From: an uncultured Eubacteriales bacterium
GTDB lineage: Bacteria; Bacillota; Clostridia; Oscillospirales; CAG-272
Reading direction: 5' to 3'
DNA length: 64,000 nucleotides
Assembly: GCA_900546695.1 (NCBI GenBank)
Contig: URDX01000007.1
Coordinates: 1-64,000, forward strand
In this document: one piece after another, positions 51,216 through 60,111 of the stretch
Numbering within the stretch: the first letter of the stretch is position 1
How the letters are laid out: each line of letters opens with the position of its first letter
The notes under the pieces: generated by a model
The model's database searches: none
Seen by the model: only the letters and a program-made list of their open reading frames with translations
What the model was told of the DNA's origin: nothing
Program-made: the position numbers and the translations under genes

Positions 51216-52490
51216 TTATCCTTCGAGCGATGCGCGGTATTCGGTATGTATGCGGTCGACGCATTCGAGCAGACTGTCGAGATATTCGACCTGCGCGGCG
51301 GTCGCGCTGTCGTACTCCGAAAATATCGCAACGGTGTACGGATGCTCGTCGTATACTATCCCGATATCGTGATATGCGCCGTAGTCCCATCCGTATTTGT
51401 GAGCCGCCTTGCGGTCGCCCGCGACACGCGCGATGAGCTTCGGCTGATCGCTGTCGATAAGCGCATCCTTCATCAGAGCGGAATACTTATGCCCGCCCTC
51501 CGTGTACTTATATATCTGCTCCATCACGCGGCAGCCGTCGCGCGCACTCATGCGGCTCGCGCTCGACTTCATCGACTCCCAGCCCTGCTTATCTATCATG
51601 CGGTGCAGCGAGCCGTAGCCGTATTCGCGCATCAGCGTGTTGAAGGCGACATTGTCGCTGTAAGAGAGCACATACCTGACAAGCTCCTCATAGGTGTAGA
51701 TGCTGCCGTCGGGGCTGTCGGCGATGCGCCCCGTGCCCTCGCGGTAATGCTCCTCATGGTTGTATTCGAGCGTTTTTCCCGCAAGGTCATAGCGGTCTCC
51801 GCCGCCCTCCGCATCGAGCAGCACCGAAAGTATAAACGGCGCTTTTATCACGCTCGCCGAGTCGAAAACGGTATCCCCGCCGCACGAAACGGTATAGCCC
51901 GTCTCAAGGTCGAGATAGCATATGCCTATGCGCGGGCGAAAGCTGCTGCCGTCGTCGGCGTTTATGAGAAACGGGCGCTCCTCCATCAGGCTGCCGAGCT
52001 CCGAAAACAGCTCCGCCTGCCGCCGCAGCTCGGGCGTAAAGCTCTGCGAGAGCAGATCGACCGTCGACTGCAGCTCCTCTATGCGAACATCCTTTTCCTT
52101 TATGCGTTCGAGCAGCAGCTGCTCATCCTTTGTCAGCTGAATGCCGTCAAGCTCGGCACGGAGAGCATCGCGCTCGGATTCGAGCTCGCTCTCGCGCTGC
52201 CTCGCGGATTCATCCTCGGTCGTTTCGGGAACCTCCGTCTGCTGCGGCTTGTCGCGGCGCAGTGCAAGCACAAGCAGCGCACCGAGCAGCAGCGTCAGCG
52301 CGCCGAGCACCGACACAACGGCTATCATCGCGCCGCGGCTGACGGTGCGTTTGCCGTCTCTGCCGCCGCGGGCTGCGTGCGCATCGCTGCGGGAGCTGTC
52401 GTCCGGATTAGCGCCGCTGCGCGAAATATCCGCGCGGTCTGCCGCCCCGCCGTCGTTTTTATATTGCCGCCTTGTTTCCGTATCCTTCAT
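51216..52490 (-). CDS. Membrane-anchored class A beta-lactamase-like serine hydrolase
   Basis: The 424-residue protein has a charged cytosolic N-terminus (1-52), one membrane segment (about 54-77), a coiled coil (about 95-170) and an extracellular class A beta-lactamase fold. Catalytic motifs are visible: SVIK (Ser213-Lys216), SDN (278-280) and HKYG (364-367) in the KTG position. No clear Glu166-type loop is seen, so it may act on cell-wall peptides or bind beta-lactams without hydrolysing them. It follows divIC on the same strand after 73 bp. The coiled coil suggests partner binding, perhaps at the division or spore envelope. Confidence 0.82.
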   Translation of the reverse strand: MKDTETRRQYKNDGGAADRADISRSGANPDDSSRSDAHAARGGRDGKRTVSRGAMIAVVSVLGALTLLLGALLVLALRRDKPQQTEVPETTEDESARQRESELESERDALRAELDGIQLTKDEQLLLERIKEKDVRIEELQSTVDLLSQSFTPELRRQAELFSELGSLMEERPFLINADDGSSFRPRIGICYLDLETGYTVSCGGDTVFDSASVIKAPFILSVLLDAEGGGDRYDLAGKTLEYNHEEHYREGTGRIADSPDGSIYTYEELVRYVLSYSDNVAFNTLMREYGYGSLHRMIDKQGWESMKSSASRMSARDGCRVMEQIYKYTEGGHKYSALMKDALIDSDQPKLIARVAGDRKAAHKYGWDYGAYHDIGIVYDEHPYTVAIFSEYDSATAAQVEYLDSLLECVDRIHTEYRASLEG

Positions 52491-52563
52491 AGCCTCACCG
52501 TAAAAGCCGCGCGAGCTTTTCCCCGTGCGGCTGTGTTGTCAATTGTTAAAACGTTTATGATAG

Positions 52564-52869
52564 TCACTTTTTAAGATCGTTATAATAGATAACCTCGTCT
52601 GGCATGTGATACCCGAGACTCTTGCGCGCTATCTGCTTGACGTATTCGTCGTCAAAATCATGGTCTATGAGCTCGTTCAGCTCCTCGATGTCGTACTCGC
52701 GCTCCTCTATCTGAGCCTGCAGCTCATCCTGCTGCTTGCAGAGCTCGTTATACTCGTACTGCTGTCCGATAATGGATGCCACACAGAAGCCGACAAAAAC
52801 GACTATCGCCGCCTTGATGAAGACATTCATCCGCTTTTCGGGCATTATGTATCTGTTTCTGCCTGCCAT
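52564..52869 (-). CDS. divIC: Septum formation initiator DivIC/FtsB-like protein
   Basis: The ATG at 52869 (MAGRNRYIMPEKRMNVFIKA) has GAGG eight bases upstream; the product is 101 residues. A short cytosolic segment is followed by one membrane helix (about 18-37), a coiled coil (NELCKQQDELQAQIEEREYDIEEL in part) and an outside tail with the family-typical DDEYVKQIARKSLGYHMPDE. It belongs to the FtsL-DivIB-DivIC division complex. Its place after yabP/yabQ is the conserved Firmicutes order, although a 500-bp gap with a terminator separates them here. Confidence 0.9.
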   Translation of the reverse strand: MAGRNRYIMPEKRMNVFIKAAIVVFVGFCVASIIGQQYEYNELCKQQDELQAQIEEREYDIEELNELIDHDFDDEYVKQIARKSLGYHMPDEVIYYNDLKK

Positions 52870-53143
52870 GCACATCACCTCTTTCCGCTATTGTATCACA
52901 TTTTGCCGCATAAATCTACCGCAAACCGATATTTTTTTGAAAAATGCGCCGCATTCGCCGCGCAGCACGGCAAAAAACATCATCCGCCGCGCGGTACGAC
53001 ACGTAAATTAAGTCGTTCTCTCATCGCACGGCACGCGGTTCAAGCTGCTCACACCGCCGCGCGGCGCAGCAATACATGCTCATCGCCCCGCATTCAATCC
53101 AAGCTGCCGCACCGCCGCGCACGGCACGCGGGCAAAATAAAAC

Positions 53144-53179
53144 ACAGTCCCGACAAGACTCTGCGTCTGTCGGGGCTGT
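53144..53179 (-). terminator. Terminator between yabQ and divIC
   Basis: On the minus strand ACAGCCCCGACA pairs with TGTCGGGACTGT and is followed by GTTTTATTTTGCC. The gap 52879..53362 otherwise holds GC-rich repeated words (CACGGCACGCGG, CCGCCGCGC) related to the repeat at 45070, with no supported gene. Confidence 0.75.
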
Positions 53180-53362
53180 AAAAAAGATTATATTCGGCAA
53201 GCGGAGGATATCGGTGCTTTGCTGCGCAAAAGCGCATTTTCCCCGTGTAACAAGCGATGCGGCGCGAAAACGCGTTTTCTGTACAGCAAGCACTGCGGTA
53301 CAGCGAACAACACAGCGGGCAGTGCGGCGCAGCGGGCAGAGCAGTATACCCCATCGACGCGA

Positions 53363-53986
53363 CTATATACCGGCTGAATGCGTCCGCCTGCGAGGCGACT
53401 CCGCATCATCCGTTCGACCGAGATACTGCACGGCACCGAGCGCCGAGCGTGCAGCCCGCATCGCGGCTCTGCGTTCACGGCGCGAATCCAGACGGCAGAG
53501 CGCTGCCGACGGCGGATACGCAAGTAGATGCAGCAGCAGTCGCAGCAGACGGAGCAGCGGCAGCAGCGTCAGGCGCGCCGCAGCGCGCACAAGCCGACCG
53601 ACCGTGCGGATGACACGCGGCATTATGCACGCGGTAAGTCTGCCGAGCGTTCTGCGATAAAGCAGAAATCCCAGCCCCGTGCCGAGCAGAATAAACCATC
53701 GGATATGCCCCGAGAGCAGGTTAAACACCGTCACGCTCAGCGCCGCAGAGGCAATGAGTGAAAACAGCACATCCGAGATAAACAAAAGCGCCGCAGACAG
53801 GCGGCGCCCCCATGTCGGCAGCACCTTGCCCCGACGGGAAAAGCAGCAGCGCAGGGTCATTCCCGCCGCAATGCGCGCCGCGCGGAACACGTCGTAGACC
53901 GCGCCGAGCGATGCGCCGACCGCAGCGCCGTACAGCGCGCTCGATGCGAGGCAGATCTGCGAGACATGCTCCATCTGAACTGTCAT
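53363..53986 (-). CDS. yabQ: Spore cortex biosynthesis protein YabQ
   Basis: The 207-residue protein has four hydrophobic segments (about 12-30, 62-85, 88-108, 120-150) and the family-typical GASLGAVYDVFRAAR near residue 25. YabQ is a forespore outer-membrane protein needed for cortex formation. AGGAGG precedes the ATG, which overlaps the yabP stop by 4 bp. The C-terminal third is Arg-rich and low in complexity. Confidence 0.9.
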   Translation of the reverse strand: MTVQMEHVSQICLASSALYGAAVGASLGAVYDVFRAARIAAGMTLRCCFSRRGKVLPTWGRRLSAALLFISDVLFSLIASAALSVTVFNLLSGHIRWFILLGTGLGFLLYRRTLGRLTACIMPRVIRTVGRLVRAAARLTLLPLLRLLRLLLHLLAYPPSAALCRLDSRRERRAAMRAARSALGAVQYLGRTDDAESPRRRTHSAGI

Positions 53987-54351
53987 TGCCGCCTCCTGCG
54001 CAGGAAACGGAAAAAGCCGCCTTCATCCTCTCCGCCGTCCTCGGAAATATATGCAAGCGCGTCCACACGCCCGACTATCTCGATAACACCGTCGCCGAGC
54101 TCGCCCGCCCCTGTGCTGCCGTCATAGACGAGCTTTATCCGCCCGTCTGCAGGCGCGTTGGGCGGAGATGAAAAGGACACTATCCGCAGACCCTCTCCCT
54201 CGATGCTCAGCACGCCCATGTCGGTGATCAGCACTATCCCGTTCTCGTCAAACGACTGCACATCGCGCGCACCGCACACCGTCATCCTTCCCCTGCCGAC
54301 AAGCGAGATAGAATGTCTCCCCGCTCTGTCCTTCTCCGCTCTTGCTTCCAT
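53983..54351 (-). CDS. yabP: Sporulation protein YabP
   Basis: The start at 54351 (MEARAEKDRAGRHSISLVGR) follows GGAGG. The 122-residue protein has the YabP fold: HSISLVGRGRMTVCGARDV and VQSFDENGIVLITDMGVLSI with GEGL. It is required, with YabQ, for the cortex in spore formers. It carries an extra acidic and basic tail (EDGGEDEGGFFRFLRRRRQ). It is in an operon with yabQ. Confidence 0.92.
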   Translation of the reverse strand: MEARAEKDRAGRHSISLVGRGRMTVCGARDVQSFDENGIVLITDMGVLSIEGEGLRIVSFSSPPNAPADGRIKLVYDGSTGAGELGDGVIEIVGRVDALAYISEDGGEDEGGFFRFLRRRRQ

Positions 54352-54409
54352 ACCGAAAACCTCCAAAAAATATGAGAATCGGGGAGACCGAAAAGCGCCG
54401 ACGTGACGA

Positions 54410-54444
54410 TTTTCGACGCTTCCGCATCTTTTTATCTCTCCCCG
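54410..54444 (+). repeat. Dispersed 35-bp repeat, copy 2
   Basis: Near-identical to 20..55. It is followed by hairpin-forming DNA (GGATACCTCTCCGAG, then CTCGCAGGGATACC) in the 500-bp gap between rqcP and yabP. No gene is supported between 54445 and 54790. Confidence 0.6.
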
Positions 54445-54793
54445 TTACCGCATGGAATTTTTCCTGCGGATACCTCTCCGAGCATTTTTATCTATTCTCG
54501 CAGGGATACCGATAAAGTCCGCACTTTTCGGGTATCCTTTCTCCCGAGTATATTATATGCGACGGCAGCGCGCAATATTACCACACCCGTCGGCAAAGCG
54601 CGGTTTTGCAAATGCTCGTCTTTTCGGAAGCGTATTTATACAATAAAATATTTATGCAGGAATTCCGCCCGCGCGAATCAAATTTAAAATTTGCACACAA
54701 CATTCAAATCCTTGTGCGTGAATTTTATATTGAAAGTCTTACGTTTTTACGAAAGGTCAAGCCGCACAATTCAGAGCGACACAAGCCAAAAAT

Positions 54794-54830
54794 CCGTCCA
54801 TGCTCCGCAAAAAAAGCGATGCATGGGCGG
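54794..54830 (-). terminator. Terminator of rqcP
   Basis: On the minus strand CCGCCCATGC pairs with GCATGGACGG and is followed by ATTTTTGG. It lies 25 bp after the rqcP stop codon. Confidence 0.8.
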
Positions 54831-54854
54831 CTGTGTTTTACGCGCGTCTGCGGT

Positions 54855-55109
54855 TTACTTTGAATTCTGCTCCACTACCTCATACATGGTCGAGGCATCC
54901 GCTTTGAGCGCATGCTCCAGCACGTTTGTCACCCTGACGGTGAGCTCGCGCTGACCGAATGAAACGGTAATGACATCCCCGACCTTGACATCGTAGGATG
55001 CCTTGACGGGTCTGCCGTTGACGGTGATGCGCGATGCGTCGCACGCCTCGTTTGCCACCGTTCTGCGTTTGATTATACGCGAAACCTTTAAAAATTTATC
55101 AATTCTCAT
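54855..55109 (-). CDS. rqcP: S4-domain ribosome quality-control protein RqcP (YabO)
   Basis: The 84-residue protein is a single S4 RNA-binding domain: MRIDKFLKVSRIIKRRTVAN, then NGRPVKASYDVKVGDVITV. RqcP binds stalled 50S subunits and supports RqcH in adding alanine tails. Its place between mazG and yabP is conserved in Firmicutes. The hup gene usually found next to it is absent. Confidence 0.95.
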   Translation of the reverse strand: MRIDKFLKVSRIIKRRTVANEACDASRITVNGRPVKASYDVKVGDVITVSFGQRELTVRVTNVLEHALKADASTMYEVVEQNSK

Positions 55110-55248
55110 CTTTGTTCTCCTGTCTCCTTAAGGAATCCATGGGAATCTCGCCGCCGCACGGCATGTCCGACGGGTAAAATCGCAGTAATTCGTCGGTCAC
55201 TGCACAGAGCGCTCCCGGACTGACGCAACACCGCAACGGCAGCTCCGC

Positions 55249-55938
55249 TCACTGCTCTGCCTTCTGCTCAGCCGCGCGAACACGCTCTGTCATGCGGTCG
55301 CACTCGTCGTACAGTTCATGCTCGGCATCTGTACCGCTCTCGCGTGCTTCGAGCACGAGCCGCATAAGACGTGCGCCGAGCGAATCATCCCCTGCGTCGG
55401 GCAGTGCGGCATCGAGATAGCCCGCCTTTTTTGCCCTTCCGAGCAGCTTTTCCGCACGCATAAGCGCGGGGAGCGAGCGGGCGACGCTCTCGAGCGCCTC
55501 GGTCGCGGTGGTCTGGCTCTTGGAGCGCTGCTTGATGGCGTCCCAGTTATCGAGCACCTGCGCGGTGCCGCTGACCGTCGTATCGCCGAAAACGTGCGGA
55601 TGGCGCAGTATCAGCTTACGGCAGATACCGTCGTACACGTCGTCGAGCGAAAAGCCGCCGTGCTCCTCCTCCATCCGTGCATGGAACATGACCTGCAGCA
55701 GCACGTCGCCGAGCTCCTCGCACATCAGCACGGGGTCGCGGTTGTCTATCGCCTCTATCACCTCGTAGGTCTCCTCGATGAAGTTCTCGCGAACGCTCTC
55801 ATGTGTCTGCTCGCGGTCCCACGGGCAGCCTTCGGGCGAGCGGAGCAGCGCGGTTATCATGCGCAGATCGGAGGCAGTCATGCGCTCGGCGGTGGCATAT
55901 TTATCGGTCAGGTACTTTTTTTCATCTGTTATCGACAT
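55249..55938 (-). CDS. mazG: Nucleoside triphosphate pyrophosphohydrolase MazG
   Basis: The 229-residue protein has the MazG landmark LRSPEGCPWDREQTHES, the metal-binding helices with FIEETYEVIEAID and MCEELGDVLLQVMFHA, and RHPHVFGD. It hydrolyses NTPs to NMP and pyrophosphate, clearing damaged nucleotides or lowering ppGpp. It is 11 bp downstream of spoVB in the conserved spoVB-mazG-rqcP-yabPQ-divIC block. About 139 bp with no gene separate it from rqcP. Confidence 0.96.
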   Translation of the reverse strand: MSITDEKKYLTDKYATAERMTASDLRMITALLRSPEGCPWDREQTHESVRENFIEETYEVIEAIDNRDPVLMCEELGDVLLQVMFHARMEEEHGGFSLDDVYDGICRKLILRHPHVFGDTTVSGTAQVLDNWDAIKQRSKSQTTATEALESVARSLPALMRAEKLLGRAKKAGYLDAALPDAGDDSLGARLMRLVLEARESGTDAEHELYDECDRMTERVRAAEQKAEQ

Positions 55939-55949
55939 TTTAATCTCCG

Positions 55950-57581
55950 TTATTTTATGAGTCTTGCCTTTTGCAGTGCGGCATAGATTTTTGCGCCCTT
56001 AGGCAGCATGAGTACATCATCCCGCTCGACCCCGCGGATGGCAAACAGCGCTATCACGTATATTATCGCAGCAACGACTATCGCGATGAGCGTTACCGCC
56101 TTTGACGGGATATGCCACGAGAGCAGACGCAGCGTGCCGAAGGCTCCGCCAACGCAGATTACCGAAGCGATGAGCGGCTTTACGAAGGTAACAAAGACCG
56201 ACGGACGGACATCGGTATATTTCGCCATGAAATACACGTTGAGCACGGTGCAGACAACATAGCAGACTACGGTCGATATCGGCGCTCCGTAGATATTTAC
56301 CGCAGGTATGCCAATGAGGATAAAGCTGAGTAATATCTTGACGACCGAGCCGGTGACGAGCGAGATTATCGGCTTATTCTGTCTGCCGTATGCCTGAAGA
56401 ATGGCGTTTGATATCGAGAGCATGCAGATAAAGAAGATAGATATCGCGAGCACCGAGAGCTTGGGCGCGGCGAGCTCGGAGCTCTCCGCGTTATACAGCA
56501 GCTTGAGCAGCGGCTCGGAGAGCACACTGACGCCGAGTGTACACGGCAGCGCCACTATCGCGGTGACGCGCAGACAGCTGCGGCAAATCTCCGCGCTTCG
56601 CTTGCTGTCACCGAGGGTGAGCGTGCCCTTGAGCAGCGGTATGAGCGAATAGGATATCGGGTAGATGAGCGCGGGCGGAAGGTTGGCAAACGGCACCGCA
56701 AAGCCGGTGTAATTTCCGTACAAAGCGTTTGCGTACTCCTCGACATAGCCGATGCTCATCAGCCGCCAGTTTATTATCATATCGTCAACCATTGTAGTCA
56801 GGCTCATGATAGACGAGCTGACGGTGATGGGTATCGCGATGACGAGCAGGCGGCGCAGTATCTCCCTGCCACCGGATATCTTACCGCCGCCGACCGCCTC
56901 CTCGATGGCGTACTCCTCCTCGCAGAAGCGCAGCTTTGAGATGAACAGGAACAGCATTCCGAAGGCGGTACCGACGGTAAGTCCCGCGATAGCGCATGCA
57001 GCCTGCACCTCGAGCCCGTATCCGAGCTTACGTGCGCCGAGTGCGAACAGGATGCCCATCAGCAGCTTGCCGAGCGTCTCCATTATCTGCGAGACGGCGG
57101 TCGGTCTCATCTCCTGAAAGCCCTGAAAATATCCGCGCATCGCGCTTGAGACACAGACTAAGAAAAGGGTGGGCGCTACCGCGATGATGGACAGATACGA
57201 GCCCGCAACGCCGTTAAGGAACGCGAACTGATGCGAGAGCAGTATCATCACTCCCGAGCCGAGCGCACCGATAACGATGAACATTTTCATCGTCAGCGAA
57301 TATATCCGTTTTATCTCCTCCCGATTGCCGCGGAAGCGCGCCTCCGAGACGAGAATTGAGACAGCGAGCGGCAGACCGCCCGTTGATATCATATAAAACC
57401 AGACGAAAATGTGATAGGCGGCGTTGAAATACGCCATACCCGAGTCGCCTAGAATGTTGCTTATCGGTATGCGGAAGAGCATACCGATGACCTTGTTCAG
57501 CACGTTGGTAAAGGTGAGCACGGCAACACCCGAGAAAAACAGATTCTTATTATTTTTTATCTTTTTTGAAGTAGCTGCCAC
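55950..57581 (-). CDS. spoVB: Stage V sporulation protein B / MurJ-like lipid flippase (SpoVB)
   Basis: The 543-residue protein has about 14 membrane segments and the MATE/MOP fold, with FFSGVAVLTFTNVLNKVIG at the start and GYFQGFQEMRPTAVSQIME near residue 150. SpoVB-type proteins are needed for spore cortex and are proposed to flip lipid-linked precursors. GTG at 57581 is the apparent start, so it overlaps the deaminase gene by 32 bp. It leads the sporulation block. Confidence 0.92.
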   Translation of the reverse strand: MAATSKKIKNNKNLFFSGVAVLTFTNVLNKVIGMLFRIPISNILGDSGMAYFNAAYHIFVWFYMISTGGLPLAVSILVSEARFRGNREEIKRIYSLTMKMFIVIGALGSGVMILLSHQFAFLNGVAGSYLSIIAVAPTLFLVCVSSAMRGYFQGFQEMRPTAVSQIMETLGKLLMGILFALGARKLGYGLEVQAACAIAGLTVGTAFGMLFLFISKLRFCEEEYAIEEAVGGGKISGGREILRRLLVIAIPITVSSSIMSLTTMVDDMIINWRLMSIGYVEEYANALYGNYTGFAVPFANLPPALIYPISYSLIPLLKGTLTLGDSKRSAEICRSCLRVTAIVALPCTLGVSVLSEPLLKLLYNAESSELAAPKLSVLAISIFFICMLSISNAILQAYGRQNKPIISLVTGSVVKILLSFILIGIPAVNIYGAPISTVVCYVVCTVLNVYFMAKYTDVRPSVFVTFVKPLIASVICVGGAFGTLRLLSWHIPSKAVTLIAIVVAAIIYVIALFAIRGVERDDVLMLPKGAKIYAALQKARLIK

Positions 57582-58839
57582 ATTCTTCCCTCATATCGTG
57601 AATAATTTTTTCTATGTCAACGGTGGTATACTCACCGTTTTCGTAAAGAATCCTGCCGTCGACCATGGTCATGGTGACGTTGGACGAATTTGCACTGTAA
57701 ACGGCGGTGCAGCGCAGGTCGTAGTACGGGATATTGTTCGGTGCGCACAGGTCAAGCAGAATAATGTCCGCCCGCCGTCCGACCGCTATCTCTCCGCAGT
57801 CGCCTCGCTGCTGGGCATGTGCGCCCGCCGTCGTCGCCGCGCGGAGCATGTCGCCCGCACCGATGCGCGAGGGGTCGCGCGTTATGCCCTTCTGGATTAT
57901 CGCGCCGACGTGCATCTCCTTGAACATGTCGAGAACGTTGTTTGATGCCGTTCCGTCGGTACCGAGCGCAACGTTCACTCCGCCGTCAAGCAGCCTTGAT
58001 AGCGGCATTACGCCGCTGCCGAGCTTGAGATTTGAGACGGGGTTATATATCGCTGTCGCGCCGTGACGCGCGAGGATTTCGATATCGCCGTCCTCTACCC
58101 ACACGCAGTGCGCCGCCGTGACGGAAGCCTCGAAGCAGCCGCACTGCTCGAAGAACGCCGCGGGAGTCAGCCCGCCGTGACGCTCCTTGCACTGCTCGTG
58201 CTCGGACTCGGTCTCGGAGAGGTGGATATGGAGATTCGCACCGTGCTCGGCAGCAAATTTTCCTACCTCGACGCAAGCGCGCGGGACGTTTGTATATTCG
58301 GCGTGCAGTGATATATCTATCTTTATTCTGCCGTCCTCGGCGTTATTCCATTCGGAGTACAGCGTCTTTGCCTCGTCAAAGCGGTGGTCGCGCGACATAT
58401 CTATATCGGGGTCGAACGAGGTTATCGAGCGGCTGATATTCGCCTTGATGCCCGTCTCCGCGACCGCGAGTGCGGTATCTCCGCAGAAGAAATACATGTC
58501 CGAGAACGAGACCGTACCGCCCCTTATCATCTCGGCTATCGCGAGCATGGAGGCGTTATATACCGCGCGACTCGTCAGCAGGTCCTCTGCGGGAAAAATC
58601 TTCTCGTGCAGCCAGCGGTCAAGCGGCATGTCCTCGCCGTAGCCGCGGAAAAGCGTCATAGCCGCGTGCGTATGGCAGTTGTAGAGTCCCGGCATGAGCA
58701 GGCGGTCGGTGCAGTCGATGATGCGGTCATAGCCGTCGATCGGCGGCTCTGCTCCGACGTAGGTTATGTACGCCCCGTCGGTCGCGACGCAGGCAGTCGT
58801 ACCGTCGAGCAGCTTTGCGTTTTTGAGCAAATACTTCAT
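57550..58839 (-). CDS. mtaD: 5-methylthioadenosine/S-adenosylhomocysteine deaminase
   Basis: The 429-residue amidohydrolase has the metal ligands HTH (in LYNCHTHAAMTLFRGYGED), HLSETESEH near residue 202, HCVWVEDGDIEILARHG with a His near 245, and ALGTDGTASNN (Asp near 298). It deaminates S-adenosylhomocysteine or methylthioadenosine to the inosine form, recycling products of SAM reactions. That is useful to an organism with radical SAM enzymes, though the link is only general. It overlaps spoVB, suggesting joint expression. Confidence 0.9.
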   Translation of the reverse strand: MKYLLKNAKLLDGTTACVATDGAYITYVGAEPPIDGYDRIIDCTDRLLMPGLYNCHTHAAMTLFRGYGEDMPLDRWLHEKIFPAEDLLTSRAVYNASMLAIAEMIRGGTVSFSDMYFFCGDTALAVAETGIKANISRSITSFDPDIDMSRDHRFDEAKTLYSEWNNAEDGRIKIDISLHAEYTNVPRACVEVGKFAAEHGANLHIHLSETESEHEQCKERHGGLTPAAFFEQCGCFEASVTAAHCVWVEDGDIEILARHGATAIYNPVSNLKLGSGVMPLSRLLDGGVNVALGTDGTASNNVLDMFKEMHVGAIIQKGITRDPSRIGAGDMLRAATTAGAHAQQRGDCGEIAVGRRADIILLDLCAPNNIPYYDLRCTAVYSANSSNVTMTMVDGRILYENGEYTTVDIEKIIHDMREECGSYFKKDKK

Positions 58840-58963
58840 TTTATATAAATCCTTTCAAACCATTCCGTTTATGCGGCAGCGGATGTGCGGCGGTGCAAAT
58901 ATGCGGCGGCATAGTATGCAGTGTCTGATGTTCGGCAGCGCGGGGATGAACGCCGTGCCGCGC

Positions 58964-59908
58964 TCAGCGCATATCGCCGATAAACTCGCGCAGCATCGAA
59001 TCCGCAGGGACCTCCGACGGCGGCAGCGACGGTACGCTGTCGAGCGCATCGAGCAGCCCGCGTACATCGGGATAGAGCGGCGAGGTTGCCGAGACGGCGC
59101 GCAGCAGCTCCGCAAGCGGCTGCTTGAGCACGCAGACCTCATATGCGAGCGAGGAATCTATCAGCGCATCCGCATATCTGCGCGCGGGGTAGATGCTGCT
59201 CTGCTCGTTGCGGACGACCCCAGCCCATACCTGCAGCGTAAATTCGACGGAGGCGGAGCGGAAAAGTCGGTCGCGCAGCAGACGGCGCATAAGCCGCAGC
59301 CGACGCGCGGAGAATTCGGTATCGCCTATCCTCACGCCGCTCGCGGCATCGGTGAAGATGAAGAGCGGCGATGCGGGAGAGATCACACGGCGTACCGACG
59401 GGTACGATGCCTGAATGCCCTCGAAAATAAAGACGTCATACGCAGAGGAGTCGACCGAGCGGAAGCCGCTGCGGCGCTGCAAACCAAAATCAAACTGCGG
59501 CAGCTCCGCCGTCTCACCGCGCAGCACGGCAGCGGTAAAGCACTCGAATTCGAGGATATCCATCGCATCCTCGCTGTCGAGGTCGAGCTCGCCGTTCGCC
59601 TCGGAGTAGCCCGAAACGTCGGGCGATGCCTCGGAGGTGAGAAAAAAGTCGTCTATCGACACGCGGAAAACACGCAGTCCGCAGGCGGCAAGCTCGGTAC
59701 GGAGCTTTTCGACCGTTGTGGTCTTTCCCGAGCAGCTCGGACCCGACAGCGCTATCAGCTGCGGAGCGCTGCCGCCCCGTACCCGCTCGCATATCAGCGA
59801 CGCGGTGCTGTCGAGCCGCTCCCTGTACTCCGCCTCGCAGTGCTTTATCAGCGCGGGGGTGCAGTCGGAGGGCGAGAGCGAAATTATATTTTCATGCAGT
59901 TCCAGCAT
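58964..59908 (-). CDS. Uridine kinase-like nucleoside kinase
   Basis: The 314-residue protein has a P-loop GPSCSGKT (residues 56-63), the VSIDDFFL segment (about 85-92) and a DVFIFEGIQASYP Walker B-like strand, typical of the uridine kinase/phosphoribulokinase superfamily. The 50-residue N-terminal part and long C-terminal half differ from standard Udk. It probably phosphorylates a nucleoside, which fits the nucleoside-type importer, but the exact substrate is uncertain. The gap on either side has no gene. Confidence 0.8.
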   Translation of the reverse strand: MLELHENIISLSPSDCTPALIKHCEAEYRERLDSTASLICERVRGGSAPQLIALSGPSCSGKTTTVEKLRTELAACGLRVFRVSIDDFFLTSEASPDVSGYSEANGELDLDSEDAMDILEFECFTAAVLRGETAELPQFDFGLQRRSGFRSVDSSAYDVFIFEGIQASYPSVRRVISPASPLFIFTDAASGVRIGDTEFSARRLRLMRRLLRDRLFRSASVEFTLQVWAGVVRNEQSSIYPARRYADALIDSSLAYEVCVLKQPLAELLRAVSATSPLYPDVRGLLDALDSVPSLPPSEVPADSMLREFIGDMR

Positions 59909-60111
59909 AGGACACCTCCTGTCGGTGCTGACGCGGCGCGTTCACCGCGGATATAACGATGGTGCGGCGTGTTCTCCGCGAATGCAGTAATGATATTTTA
60001 CACGGAGCGCTGCCGACGGTGCGAGCATAAATCCGCGCTTGAAGCTAAGCTGCGGAAATAAAGCAGACTCAATCTGTGTCATTAAATATTGACGGCGGAA
60101 ACGTTGCAGAC

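Noticed and set aside
51027..52574. Long plus-strand open frame opposite the beta-lactamase-like gene
   Set aside because: Shadow; the minus strand has SxxK, SDN and HKYG motifs in order.
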